Of a stretch of 64,000 bases of DNA, positions 52,328 through 60,087 are shown in pieces. Within the stretch, counting starts at the first letter, position 1. Each line of letters opens with the position of its first letter. The stretch is taken from the NCBI RefSeq assembly GCF_003050935.1, contig NZ_QAOX01000010.1, forward strand, positions 62,001-126,000, written 5' to 3'. The stretch is from Luteibacter sp. OK325. Lineage in GTDB: Bacteria > Pseudomonadota > Gammaproteobacteria > Xanthomonadales > Rhodanobacteraceae. The notes under the pieces were generated by a model. The model did not search any database, was not told the origin of the DNA, and saw only the letters and a program-made list of their open reading frames with translations. The translations under genes were made by a program, and so were the position numbers.

Positions 52328-54166
52328 TTACGGCGTCCAGGTTGCCTTCAACGAGACACCCGAGAAAGCCGTATAGCCGCGTACTTTCACGTAGTACGTG
52401 CCGGCCTGGGTCGACGTAAACGTGCAGGACTCGGCGTTGCCGGTCTTGTACGGGCGGCAGTTGTAGCTCGAGGTGGTCGGTGCGGAACCGAACTTCACAT
52501 AGAGATCCGCGTCACCCGTGCCGCCGCTCGTCGCAATGACGAGGTTCTTGCCGGCCGTCACGACCACCGTGTAGCTCAGTTCCTGGCTGGCGCTACCGGC
52601 AAGGCCAGTCTTGGCCACGCCATTCTGCAGCGCCGTACCACCACCGCCGCCACCCGTCGAGCAGGTCACGCCCACGCCGGTGAACGCCGAGGCGACATCG
52701 GTCGCCGAGAAACCGAGGTCGGTCGCCGCGCTGGCAACACCGCACGAGCCGGTGTTGAAGGTGGAGCTTGCGGTCCAGTACAGGGCGTTAGCGCGAGCGA
52801 ACACCTTGAACGCTTTCACCGTGTCCCAGCCGGTCTTCTTGGCCAGCAGGCAGAACGCCTTGTTGTAGACGCCGGACGAATAATGCACGTCGAGACCGCT
52901 GGTGTAGTCGGCGGCGTTACCGATCGAACCACCGTCCTGCGGCGGATCGCACATGTAGCGCAACGCGGTGCCGATGCCGGCACTGGCCTTGACGATATCG
53001 GCGCCGACGAGGAAGTCGTTCGTGCCGCGATCGTAATACTCGGCCGCTTCGCCGGCGATGTCCGAATAGGCTTCGTTCATGCCGCCCGACTGGCCGCTAT
53101 AGGTCAGGTTCGAGTGCTGCTCGGTGTAGCCGTGGCTGATTTCGTGCGAGGTCACATCCAGCGCCACCAGCGGATAGAAGGTGCTGGCACCATCGCCGAA
53201 GTTCATCGAGCTACCGTCCCAGAACGCGTTCTCGTAGCTGGAGCCGTAGTGCACCTTCATGATGAGCACCTGGTTCAACGGCGCCGCGCCGGTGTACGCG
53301 GTGTACATGTCATGCACCACGCCACCGAAGTGATGGGCGTCGTTGATGGGACCATACGCGCCGTTGATCGCGTCACCGGTGGAATTGAAGCAGGTGAAGC
53401 TCCATAACGTTCCGGCACCGGACGTCGCATGGTTGAGGTTGTACGTCTTCACGTTCGTATTCTGCGCCGTGCAGGTGTTGCCCGACTGCGTCACGATCAA
53501 GGAGGGCTTACCGCCTGCGCCCCAGGTGTATTGCCCGGTCTTCTGGTTGCCGCCCGGACCGGTGGCATTGACTTCGGCGTAGGTCAGGCCTTCCCACTGC
53601 TGGATGATCTCGCCGGTGTTGGCGTCGATGATCGCGGTGGGACGAGTCGGATGATCGCCGCCGGAGAAGAATGAGGTCAGGTAGACCAGGCGCGCGGGTA
53701 CGCCATCTCCGGGATAGACATAGAGATCCGCCTTGGCGTTCTCGGGCGCCGCGACAGCACCGGCCAGCGTCTTCGCCTGCTTACCGAGAAGAGCAATCGC
53801 GCGAGCCGCGTCGATCTTCGGCGTTACCGATGCGAGGTCGACCTGCAGGTCGGATGTCACCACGCCATTGGCGACGAGCGAATTGCCCTGGGCGTCCTGC
53901 TCCACGGCGATGCTGCGGCCGAACACCGGCACACCCTTGAAGGTCTGCTGCATGCGGACGGTCTGCGTGCCCTTGACGGTCGGCAGTGCGTTCTTCGCGA
54001 CGAAAGCGTTGTCGGCCGAGAGGCCGAGCTTCGCGGCCAGCTGGCTGGCGGGGATGGCTCCCAGGCTCTGGGCCCGCAACGCTTGCTCGGTGGCCGCCGA
54101 AGCGACGGAGCAGGTTGCGACACCCAGCGAAACGACCAGGAGTTTCAAGCGAACATGACTTGCCAT
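52328..54166 (-). CDS. Secreted M4 (thermolysin/elastase-type) metalloprotease with PPC domain
   Basis: 612 residues from the ATG at 54166, preceded by GGAGGAGGAA. Signal peptide, FTP/PepSY propeptide (to about 190), M4 catalytic domain with zinc ligands in VTSHEISHGY and the Glu of GMNEAYSDIAG, a Gly-rich linker, and a C-terminal PPC domain (about 505-612) of the DADLYVKFG type. It should be an exported zinc endopeptidase matured by propeptide removal. A strong terminator follows. Together with the S8 protease it suggests extracellular protein use. Confidence 0.95.
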   Translation of the reverse strand: MASHVRLKLLVVSLGVATCSVASAATEQALRAQSLGAIPASQLAAKLGLSADNAFVAKNALPTVKGTQTVRMQQTFKGVPVFGRSIAVEQDAQGNSLVANGVVTSDLQVDLASVTPKIDAARAIALLGKQAKTLAGAVAAPENAKADLYVYPGDGVPARLVYLTSFFSGGDHPTRPTAIIDANTGEIIQQWEGLTYAEVNATGPGGNQKTGQYTWGAGGKPSLIVTQSGNTCTAQNTNVKTYNLNHATSGAGTLWSFTCFNSTGDAINGAYGPINDAHHFGGVVHDMYTAYTGAAPLNQVLIMKVHYGSSYENAFWDGSSMNFGDGASTFYPLVALDVTSHEISHGYTEQHSNLTYSGQSGGMNEAYSDIAGEAAEYYDRGTNDFLVGADIVKASAGIGTALRYMCDPPQDGGSIGNAADYTSGLDVHYSSGVYNKAFCLLAKKTGWDTVKAFKVFARANALYWTASSTFNTGSCGVASAATDLGFSATDVASAFTGVGVTCSTGGGGGGTALQNGVAKTGLAGSASQELSYTVVVTAGKNLVIATSGGTGDADLYVKFGSAPTTSSYNCRPYKTGNAESCTFTSTQAGTYYVKVRGYTAFSGVSLKATWTP

Positions 54167-54305
54167 TACGTTCCTCCTCCAGGAACAGGCCACACGAACC
54201 CATTGCGGTCGTGTGGACCACATTCCGAACGATATGATTGACGCGCCGAAGCGCGATGCCCGTTGCGACCTCCGGCCCCCCCGCCGAAAGTGCTTGTCAA
54301 CCTAG

Positions 54306-54360
54306 CGCAAGTTCTCGCGGTCGACTACCTAGGGATTTCCCTAGGACACACGAACTTGCG
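54306..54360. promoter_or_regulatory. Nested inverted repeats in a divergent promoter region
   Basis: Inner perfect palindrome CCTAGGGATTTCCCTAGG (54328-54345: 8-bp arms, TT centre) sits within outer arms CGCAAGTTC (54306-54314) and GAACTTGCG (54352-54360). It lies between the divergent M4 gene (start 54166) and the DUF4279 gene (start 54364). The outer arm ends 3 bp before that ATG, so it may be an operator or a leader hairpin masking the ribosome site. Confidence 0.6.
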
Positions 54361-54363
54361 AAG

Positions 54364-54816
54364 ATGACCGCCATGACGCAGCCCACCGATATCGACCTCG
54401 ACCTCCGCCACATGACCCCGTTGGTGCGCGCCTCGTTCCGGCTCACCTCGGAACGGCACACCCTCGACCACCTGCTCGACGAGCTCGGCGTGCCGGGCGC
54501 CAGGAGCTGGCAACGTGGTGAGACGGAGGGGATTTCATCGCAGCGCCGCAGCCACGGCTGGTGCGTGGAGTTGCCCGAGCAGCATACGTACGCGCTGGAC
54601 GATGCGCTCAGCCAGCTTCTGGCCGTCCTTGCGCCGCATCGCGACGACATCGTCGCGACCATCCGCAGCCTCGAACTGGACGCGCATTTCGGGCTGCATG
54701 TGCAGATGACCGGCGACCGTGCACCCGCTGGTTACTGGTCGCCCGTGAACATCAAGACCATCGCGCTCTACGAGGCCTCGCTTGAAGCCGACATCAGCGT
54801 GTCTCCGGCTCCCTGA
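54364..54816 (+). CDS. DUF4279-domain protein
   Basis: 150 residues from ATG 54364 (ATG 54373 also possible). The pattern RASFRLTSERHTLDHLLDELG, HGWCVELPEQHTYALDDAL and LELDAHFGLHVQM, then PVNIKTIALYEASLEADISV, fits DUF4279, a small alpha/beta domain of unknown function, related proteins sometimes serving as toxin-immunity factors. No toxin is adjacent here. It is divergent from the M4 protease and convergent with sufT (3-bp gap). Confidence 0.85.
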   Translation: MTAMTQPTDIDLDLRHMTPLVRASFRLTSERHTLDHLLDELGVPGARSWQRGETEGISSQRRSHGWCVELPEQHTYALDDALSQLLAVLAPHRDDIVATIRSLELDAHFGLHVQMTGDRAPAGYWSPVNIKTIALYEASLEADISVSPAP

Positions 54817-54819
54817 AGC

Positions 54820-55377
54820 TCAGAGCATCCCGGTTTCGAGCTTGGCCGCGTCCGACATCATCGAATGATTCCAGGGCGGATCGAACACCAGGTCGACATC
54901 GGCTTCGACCACGGTAGGGATGAGTTCGAGCTTGGTACGGACATCGTCGATGAGGATGTCACCCATGCCGCAACCAGGCGCGGTCAGGGTCATCTTCACG
55001 TACGCCTTGCGCGAGCCTTCGTCGGTGGATTCCAGACTCACGTCATACACCAGGCCAAGCTCGACCACGTTGATCGGAATCTCGGGATCGAAGCAGGTGC
55101 GCAACTGCTGCCAGACCAGCTTCTCCACCTCGTCGTCGGAGGCGCCGTCTTCCAGTTCGATCGGACGCGGTGGCTCCTTGCCGAGCGCGTCGGCGTCGCC
55201 GCCGGCTATGCGGAACAGGTTGCCTTCCACATACACGGTAAAGCTGCCGCCCAGGGCCTGGGTGATGTACCCGATCTGCCCGGCCGGAAGCGTCACCGTC
55301 TCGCCCTGCGGCACCATGACCGCCTGGCAGTCGCGCTCGAGGGTGAAAGGTTCGCTGCTGAGGCTGAAACCGCTCAT
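54820..55377 (-). CDS. sufT: Putative Fe-S assembly protein SufT
   Basis: 185 residues from ATG 55377. N-terminal half beta-rich (AVMVPQGETVTLPAGQIGYI), C-terminal half a MIP18/DUF59 domain with DPEIPINVVELGLVYDV and the Cys motif TAPGCGMGDIL. SufT supports Fe-S cluster supply to target enzymes. No other suf gene is in the window. Confidence 0.92.
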   Translation of the reverse strand: MSGFSLSSEPFTLERDCQAVMVPQGETVTLPAGQIGYITQALGGSFTVYVEGNLFRIAGGDADALGKEPPRPIELEDGASDDEVEKLVWQQLRTCFDPEIPINVVELGLVYDVSLESTDEGSRKAYVKMTLTAPGCGMGDILIDDVRTKLELIPTVVEADVDLVFDPPWNHSMMSDAAKLETGML

Positions 55378-55568
55378 TGCTGTCCTGTAAAGGCCGCGCC
55401 GCGGCCGCAAAGTCGTCGATTATGCGCCCGCCGCCGGCCGGCGGTAAGCATCCATGAGGATAAATCGGGGCGGTGACCGACTGCCTCAAGAGCGCGGCGC
55501 CCGCTTGCCCGCTATCATTGCCCCCTTTGGCCCATCCCCGGACCCTATGCGTCATCCGAAGGAACACC

Positions 55569-56018
55569 ATGCCGGCTGAGCGTCTGCGTCGCCTCCCCGG
55601 CCTCCTGTTTGGCGCTTTTTGCGCCATCGCGTTCGGTTTCGCCGCCGGTGCCGTCTGGATGGTGCCGTCGATGATGTTCGGCCGCGCCCTGCCCGCGCTG
55701 GTCCTTCCGGTGGGCTGGGTGCTCGGTATCGTGGTTCGCCGCTGGCTGCGCATCGAGGGCGGCGCGGGCGCCGGACTGGCTGCCATCGCCACCTTGATCG
55801 CGGCGGCGTACACCGCGTGCCTGGTCGCCGCGGCGACCATCTCCGGGATGATGGGCATTGGCTTCGGCCAGGCCATCCATGACGCCGGAGCGGCCATGCT
55901 GCTCGAACTGGCCCGCCTGGCCCAGGGCCCCTGGGATCTGGTGCTTTACGTCGCCGGCGCCCTCCTTGCCGCCCTCGTCGCCTGGCCGATCGCACGCCGG
56001 TCACCGGGCCAGCCCTGA
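55569..56018 (+). CDS. Small inner-membrane protein of unknown function
   Basis: 149 residues from ATG 55569; an in-frame extension upstream is Pro/Cys-rich and unlikely. Four hydrophobic helices (GLLFGAFCAIAFGFAAGAVW, LVLPVGWVLGIVV, GAGAGLAAIATLIAAAYTA and the C-terminal LVLYVAGALLAALVAWPIA) with a conserved-looking MMFGRALPAL loop. No family recognised. It is divergent from sufT and lies 97 bp upstream of the ECF sigma gene. Confidence 0.75.
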   Translation: MPAERLRRLPGLLFGAFCAIAFGFAAGAVWMVPSMMFGRALPALVLPVGWVLGIVVRRWLRIEGGAGAGLAAIATLIAAAYTACLVAAATISGMMGIGFGQAIHDAGAAMLLELARLAQGPWDLVLYVAGALLAALVAWPIARRSPGQP

Positions 56019-56115
56019 CTTCATAAGCAGTAAATGCCCGGCCTAGGAATATGGCTGGTGCAGATCCCGTCAACCGGCGGTCGCCGACCGCGTTTATCGG
56101 AGTGATTCAGGCCGT

Positions 56116-56739
56116 ATGGAGCATGAGGATGCCAAGACCGACGAAGCGAAGGGCGCCGTGAACGGCTCGCTCGCGCTCGACAGTGCATCCCTGGACGATG
56201 TCCGCGAGGTGCCGGCGAACATGGACGCCTTCCTGGCGGCCATCGAGCGCAGGGCCTGGCGCATGGCCGAAATCCACCTGGGCAACCGTGAAGACGGCAT
56301 GGATGCGGTGCAGGACGCGATGCTGCGCCTGGTCCGCCACTACGCCGACAAGCCGCCCGGGGAATGGACGCCGCTGTTCTGGGGCATCCTCCGTCGTCGC
56401 ATCGTGGACCTCCAGCGCCGCCGCAAGGTGCGCTCGATCATCGTCGGCTGGATCGGCGGTGGCCGCGACGACGAAGGCGACGAGTTGCCCGCGTGGGAAC
56501 CGGCCGACGACAGCCCGGATCCTTCGGCGCGGTTGCAGGATTCCCAGGCGTACGGCGACATCGTCGTCGCGGTTCGCAAGCTGCCGCAGCGCCAGCGTGA
56601 GGCATTTACCTTGCGCATCATGGAAGGGCTGGACGTAGCTGAAACGGCAGCGGTCATGGGCTGCTCCGACGGCAGTGTGAAGACTCACCTTTCGCGCGCG
56701 ATGCATTCGCTGCGCGATCAATTGGAGGCATGGCGATGA
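56116..56739 (+). CDS. ECF-type RNA polymerase sigma factor
   Basis: 207 residues. Sigma region 2 is at about 38-105 (DAVQDAMLRLVRHYADKP, LRRRIVDLQRR) and region 4 at about 150-205 (LPQRQREAFTLRIMEGLDVAETAAVMGCSDGSVKTHLSRAM). The next gene overlaps by 4 nt and encodes a short single-span protein, the usual place of an anti-sigma factor. Target promoters unknown. Confidence 0.93.
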   Translation: MEHEDAKTDEAKGAVNGSLALDSASLDDVREVPANMDAFLAAIERRAWRMAEIHLGNREDGMDAVQDAMLRLVRHYADKPPGEWTPLFWGILRRRIVDLQRRRKVRSIIVGWIGGGRDDEGDELPAWEPADDSPDPSARLQDSQAYGDIVVAVRKLPQRQREAFTLRIMEGLDVAETAAVMGCSDGSVKTHLSRAMHSLRDQLEAWR

Positions 56740-57113
56740 GCCAGCACGATCGAGACCTCGAACGTCGCGCCCGGGAACTCTACCTGCGCGCCAGCCGCGA
56801 CGTGGATCCGACCACGGCCGGGCGCCTGCGCGCGGCCCGGCGTACGGCGCTGGCCGCACCACAGGAATCCCCGGCGCGTCGCCTGATGCTCCCCGCCGGC
56901 GCGTTCGCCGTCGTGGCGCTGGCGTCGCTCATGCTCTGGCAGCCGGGCGCTGCGCCGCCCTCGGCCCCGCCGGCCGTCATGCAGTCCGCCGATACCGAGG
57001 CGACCGACCTCCCGCCAGACCCGGACAGCACTGATCCCGCCCTGTACCAGAACCTGCAGTTCTATAGCTGGCTGGCCTACAACGACACGCAGCCGTCCGC
57101 CGCCCACAAGTGA
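56736..57113 (+). CDS. Short single-span membrane protein, probable anti-sigma factor
   Basis: 125 residues from ATG 56736, overlapping the sigma stop (ATGA) with GGAGG 7 bases upstream. The N-terminal 50 residues are charged and cytosolic (DRDLERRARELYLRASRD), one helix (LPAGAFAVVALASLMLW) follows, and a short acidic periplasmic tail ends the protein. Position and topology fit an anti-sigma factor; no zinc HxxxCxxC motif is seen, so the assignment is by context. Confidence 0.75.
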   Translation: MSQHDRDLERRARELYLRASRDVDPTTAGRLRAARRTALAAPQESPARRLMLPAGAFAVVALASLMLWQPGAAPPSAPPAVMQSADTEATDLPPDPDSTDPALYQNLQFYSWLAYNDTQPSAAHK

Positions 57114-57118
57114 TCGCC

Positions 57119-57700
57119 ATGCGCCGCCTCCCTCTCGTCATCGCCGCCCTGCTTGCCCTGGCAGCTCCCCTTGCTGCCCCGGCGCAGGATCGTCCGCTGC
57201 CTCCCGGCGGGTCCGATTGGCCCAATAGCGAACATCCTGCCGTGCCGCCGCGTCCGTGGAGCCAGCTGACGCCCGACGAGAAAGACATCCTTTCCCCCGT
57301 GGCTCATGACTGGGACAGCTTCACGCCGAGGAAGCAGTCGCACATGCTCGAAATGGTGCAGCGCTGGAAAGGCCTGCCGCCGGAGCGGCGTGCCCAGATC
57401 CGCGATCGCATCGACCGCTGGCAGCACATGACGCCGGAAGAACGGGCGGAAGCTCGCAAGAACCAGCGGAAGTTCCAGGACCTGAGCCCGGAGCAGCGCG
57501 CCAAGCTGCACGATGCCTTCGAACGGTTCCGCAACCTGGCGCCCGCGCAGAAGCAGGCGCTGATGGAGAAGTGGCGCAACCAGACGCCCGAGCAGCGTCG
57601 CCAGGCCATCGACAACATGGGTCCGAACGACGCCCTGCCGCCCCCGCCGCCAGGCGAGCACGGGCCGCCGCCGGGCGGTTCCGCTAAACTGGGCGGATGA
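57119..57700 (+). CDS. DUF3106 exported protein
   Basis: 193 residues from ATG 57119 (a GTG at 57110, overlapping the previous stop, is also possible). Signal peptide VIAALLALAAPLAAPAQD. The rest is the DUF3106 helical repeat: LTPDEKDILSPVAHDWDSF, MTPEERAEARKNQRKFQDLS, LAPAQKQALMEKWRNQTPEQRR. Function unknown; it commonly sits beside ECF sigma genes. The nitroreductase gene overlaps its stop. Confidence 0.88.
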   Translation: MRRLPLVIAALLALAAPLAAPAQDRPLPPGGSDWPNSEHPAVPPRPWSQLTPDEKDILSPVAHDWDSFTPRKQSHMLEMVQRWKGLPPERRAQIRDRIDRWQHMTPEERAEARKNQRKFQDLSPEQRAKLHDAFERFRNLAPAQKQALMEKWRNQTPEQRRQAIDNMGPNDALPPPPPGEHGPPPGGSAKLGG

Positions 57701-58269
57701 CGCAGACCACGCTGGACCTCCTCGACCACCGTCGCTCCGTACCTTCGCGCCAGCTCGGCGAACCGGCTCCCGACGACACCGTTCTCAAACGCCTGCTCGA
57801 AGCGGCTATCCGCGTACCCGATCACGGCAAGCTCGAGCCGTTCCGCATCCGCGTGCTGCGCGGCGACGCCAAGCGTCAGTTCGGCGCGCAACTGGCCCGG
57901 CTTGCCGTTGAAGCGAATCCCGACCTGTCCGAAGCCAAGCACGAGAAAGAACGGCGGCGCTATGACTTCGCGCCGTTGGTGCTGGTCGTATCGGCGAAGA
58001 TCGACGACGAAAGCAAGGTACCCGAGCTCGAACAGAACCTTGCCGCCGGCTGCGTGGCCTATAACGTGCTGCTCGGCGCCCAGGCGCTCGGCTACGGCGC
58101 GCAGTGGCTTACCGGCTGGGCCGCGTACGATCGCAACGTGGCAAAATTGCTCGGCATGAAGAAGAGCGAACACGTGATCGGCTTCATCCACGTCGGCACA
58201 CCGTCGATGGACGCGCCGGAGCGCGAACGCCCGGTCTACGACGATATCGTGAGCGTGTGGACACCGTGA
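57697..58269 (+). CDS. Nitroreductase-family flavoprotein (YdjA-like)
   Basis: 190 residues from an ATG overlapping the DUF3106 stop (ATGA). LLDHRRSVPSRQLGEPAPDD and AAIRVPDHGKLEPFRIRVLRG form the FMN-binding front; NVLLGAQALGYGAQWLTGWAAYD is the family core. Short size and RVPDHGKLEPF point to the YdjA-like group. Substrate unknown. The exonuclease gene overlaps its stop by 4 nt. Confidence 0.92.
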   Translation: MTQTTLDLLDHRRSVPSRQLGEPAPDDTVLKRLLEAAIRVPDHGKLEPFRIRVLRGDAKRQFGAQLARLAVEANPDLSEAKHEKERRRYDFAPLVLVVSAKIDDESKVPELEQNLAAGCVAYNVLLGAQALGYGAQWLTGWAAYDRNVAKLLGMKKSEHVIGFIHVGTPSMDAPERERPVYDDIVSVWTP

Positions 58270-59156
58270 GCGGCGATTCCCTCGTTCACCTGGTCGACGG
58301 CAGCCTCTACGTGTTCCGCGCCTGGCATTCCATGCCGGACGAGTTCCACGACCAGGACGGCGAGTCGGTCAATGCCGTGCACGGCTTTACGCGGTTCCTC
58401 TGCGAGCTGCTCGAGCGCACCCGCGCGGAACATGTCGCCGTGGCCTTCGATGCCTCGCTCACCACCTCGTTCCGCAACGCGATCTATCCGGCCTACAAGG
58501 CCAACCGCGAGCTGCCTCCGCCGCAGCTCGTGCGCCAGTTTTCGCTTTGCCGCGAGATCTCCGCCGCGCTGGGCCTGAGCGTGCTCAACGACCACCAGTA
58601 CGAAGCCGACGATCTCATCGGCAGCGCACTGTGGGGCCTGCGGTCGCACGGTTTCCGCGGTGTCATCGTCTCTGCCGACAAGGACTTCGGCCAGTTGCTG
58701 GGCGAACACGACGAACAGTGGGACTTCGCCAAGAACGTTCGCTGGGGCCCGGCCGGCGTATTCGACAAGCTCGGCGTGCATCCCCACCAGGTAGCCGACT
58801 ACCTCGCGCTTTGCGGGGATGCCGTCGACAACATTCCCGGCGTACCCGGCATCGGCGCGAAGACCGCGGCGGCCCTGCTCGCCCATTTCGGCAATCTGGA
58901 CGCCGTGCTGGACCGCATCGACGAGGTGCCGTACCTGCGTATCCGTGGTGCGGCGGCCTGCGCCGTTCGCTTGCGCGAGCACGCCGACCAGGCCTTGCTG
59001 TGCCGCCGCCTGACCCGCATCGCGCTGGATATCGCCGTGGCCGAGACTGCCGACGCGCTGCGCCGTCGCCGGGGCGAAGCCGACACCCTCGACGAACTCT
59101 GCGAGCGCCTGCGCTTCGGTCCGCTCACCCGATCCCGGCTGCGCGCGCTGATCTGA
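58266..59156 (+). CDS. 5'-3' exonuclease (Pol I N-terminal/FEN type)
   Basis: 296 residues from GTG 58266, overlapping the nitroreductase stop (GTGA). Metal-binding acidic residues are seen in LVDGSLYVFRAWHS, VAVAFDASLTTSF, YEADDLIGSAL, VSADKDFGQLL and the helix-hairpin-helix GDAVDNIPGVPGIGAKTAAALL. This is the stand-alone form of the Pol I 5' nuclease domain. It completes the sigma/anti-sigma/DUF3106/nitroreductase chain of overlapping genes. Confidence 0.93.
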   Translation: MSGDSLVHLVDGSLYVFRAWHSMPDEFHDQDGESVNAVHGFTRFLCELLERTRAEHVAVAFDASLTTSFRNAIYPAYKANRELPPPQLVRQFSLCREISAALGLSVLNDHQYEADDLIGSALWGLRSHGFRGVIVSADKDFGQLLGEHDEQWDFAKNVRWGPAGVFDKLGVHPHQVADYLALCGDAVDNIPGVPGIGAKTAAALLAHFGNLDAVLDRIDEVPYLRIRGAAACAVRLREHADQALLCRRLTRIALDIAVAETADALRRRRGEADTLDELCERLRFGPLTRSRLRALI

Positions 59157-59232
59157 GGCGATTCCACCCAACGTCACACGACCGCGCTACCCTTGGCCGG
59201 ATACTTCGTATCCATCGCCCAGGAGCCCGCCC

Positions 59233-59835
59233 ATGCAGACCAGCCCGTTGCCCCACGCCTCGCCGATCCCCGACGACGCCAGCGCACCGGAAGAGGTGCT
59301 GCACAAGGCCAAGTGGCTGACCCTGAAGCGTCGCGGTCGCTGGGAGTACGCCGAGCGGAACAATCCCGGCGGTGCCGTGATCATTCTCGCGGTGACTGCC
59401 GACGACAAGGTGGTCTTCGTCGAGCAGTACCGCGTGTCGATCCTCGCCAACACCATCGAGATGCCTGCCGGACTGGTGGGCGACCTGGCCGATGCCGAAG
59501 ACGAAGACGTGCTGATCGCCGCGCGTCGCGAGCTCGAGGAAGAAACCGGCTATGCCTGCGGCAAGATCGAGTTCATCCACGAGGGACCATCCTCCGCCGG
59601 CATGAGCACCGAGATGATCGCCTTCGCCCGCGCCTGGGACCTTGAAAAGGTTGGCAAGGGCGGCGGCGATGAAACCGAGAACATCATCGTCCACGAGGTG
59701 CCTCGTGCCGAAGCCGGCAAGTGGCTGTTCGACCGCGCCGCGGAAGGGTTTTCGATCGACGCCAAGCTGTTTGCTGGGCTGTGGTTCATCGAGCACCCCG
59801 AAGCTCATATCCAGGATAACCGCAGCCTTACCTGA
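59233..59835 (+). CDS. Nudix hydrolase, ADP-ribose pyrophosphatase type
   Basis: 200 residues. The Nudix box is at about 80-106: GLVGDLADAEDEDVLIAARR then ELEEETGYA, with the Glu cluster REXXEE intact. EYAERNNPGGAVIILAVTADDKVVFVEQYR is typical of NudF-like enzymes that cleave ADP-ribose or related sugar nucleotides. Followed by three REP copies. Confidence 0.9.
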   Translation: MQTSPLPHASPIPDDASAPEEVLHKAKWLTLKRRGRWEYAERNNPGGAVIILAVTADDKVVFVEQYRVSILANTIEMPAGLVGDLADAEDEDVLIAARRELEEETGYACGKIEFIHEGPSSAGMSTEMIAFARAWDLEKVGKGGGDETENIIVHEVPRAEAGKWLFDRAAEGFSIDAKLFAGLWFIEHPEAHIQDNRSLT

Positions 59836-59848
59836 CGGAGATGGCTCG

Positions 59849-60006
59849 GTGGGAGCCGATTCATCGGCGAATGGTAAGTACATGTGGGAGCCGATTCATC
59901 GGCGAATGGTGAATAAACCCGCGGCACAGCCGCGCTCCTTGAGGTTGCTGGCCTCGGTTCCCACCGAACGCGAACGGAGAGCATCGCCGATGAATCGGCT
60001 CCTACA
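59849..60006. repeat. Three type-B REPs (two forward, one reverse) before dnaE
   Basis: Forward type-B copies at 59849-59871 and 59884-59906, and a reverse copy at 59982-60006, fill most of the 252-bp gap between the Nudix gene and dnaE. No promoter is obvious among them. Confidence 0.85.
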
Positions 60007-60087
60007 GGGGCGGGTATTGGTAATGTCAATTCTTGTCGCTGAGTCACTCCCCGGTTAGCCTTCCCACTGCTTCACCCGGCGCCGCCC

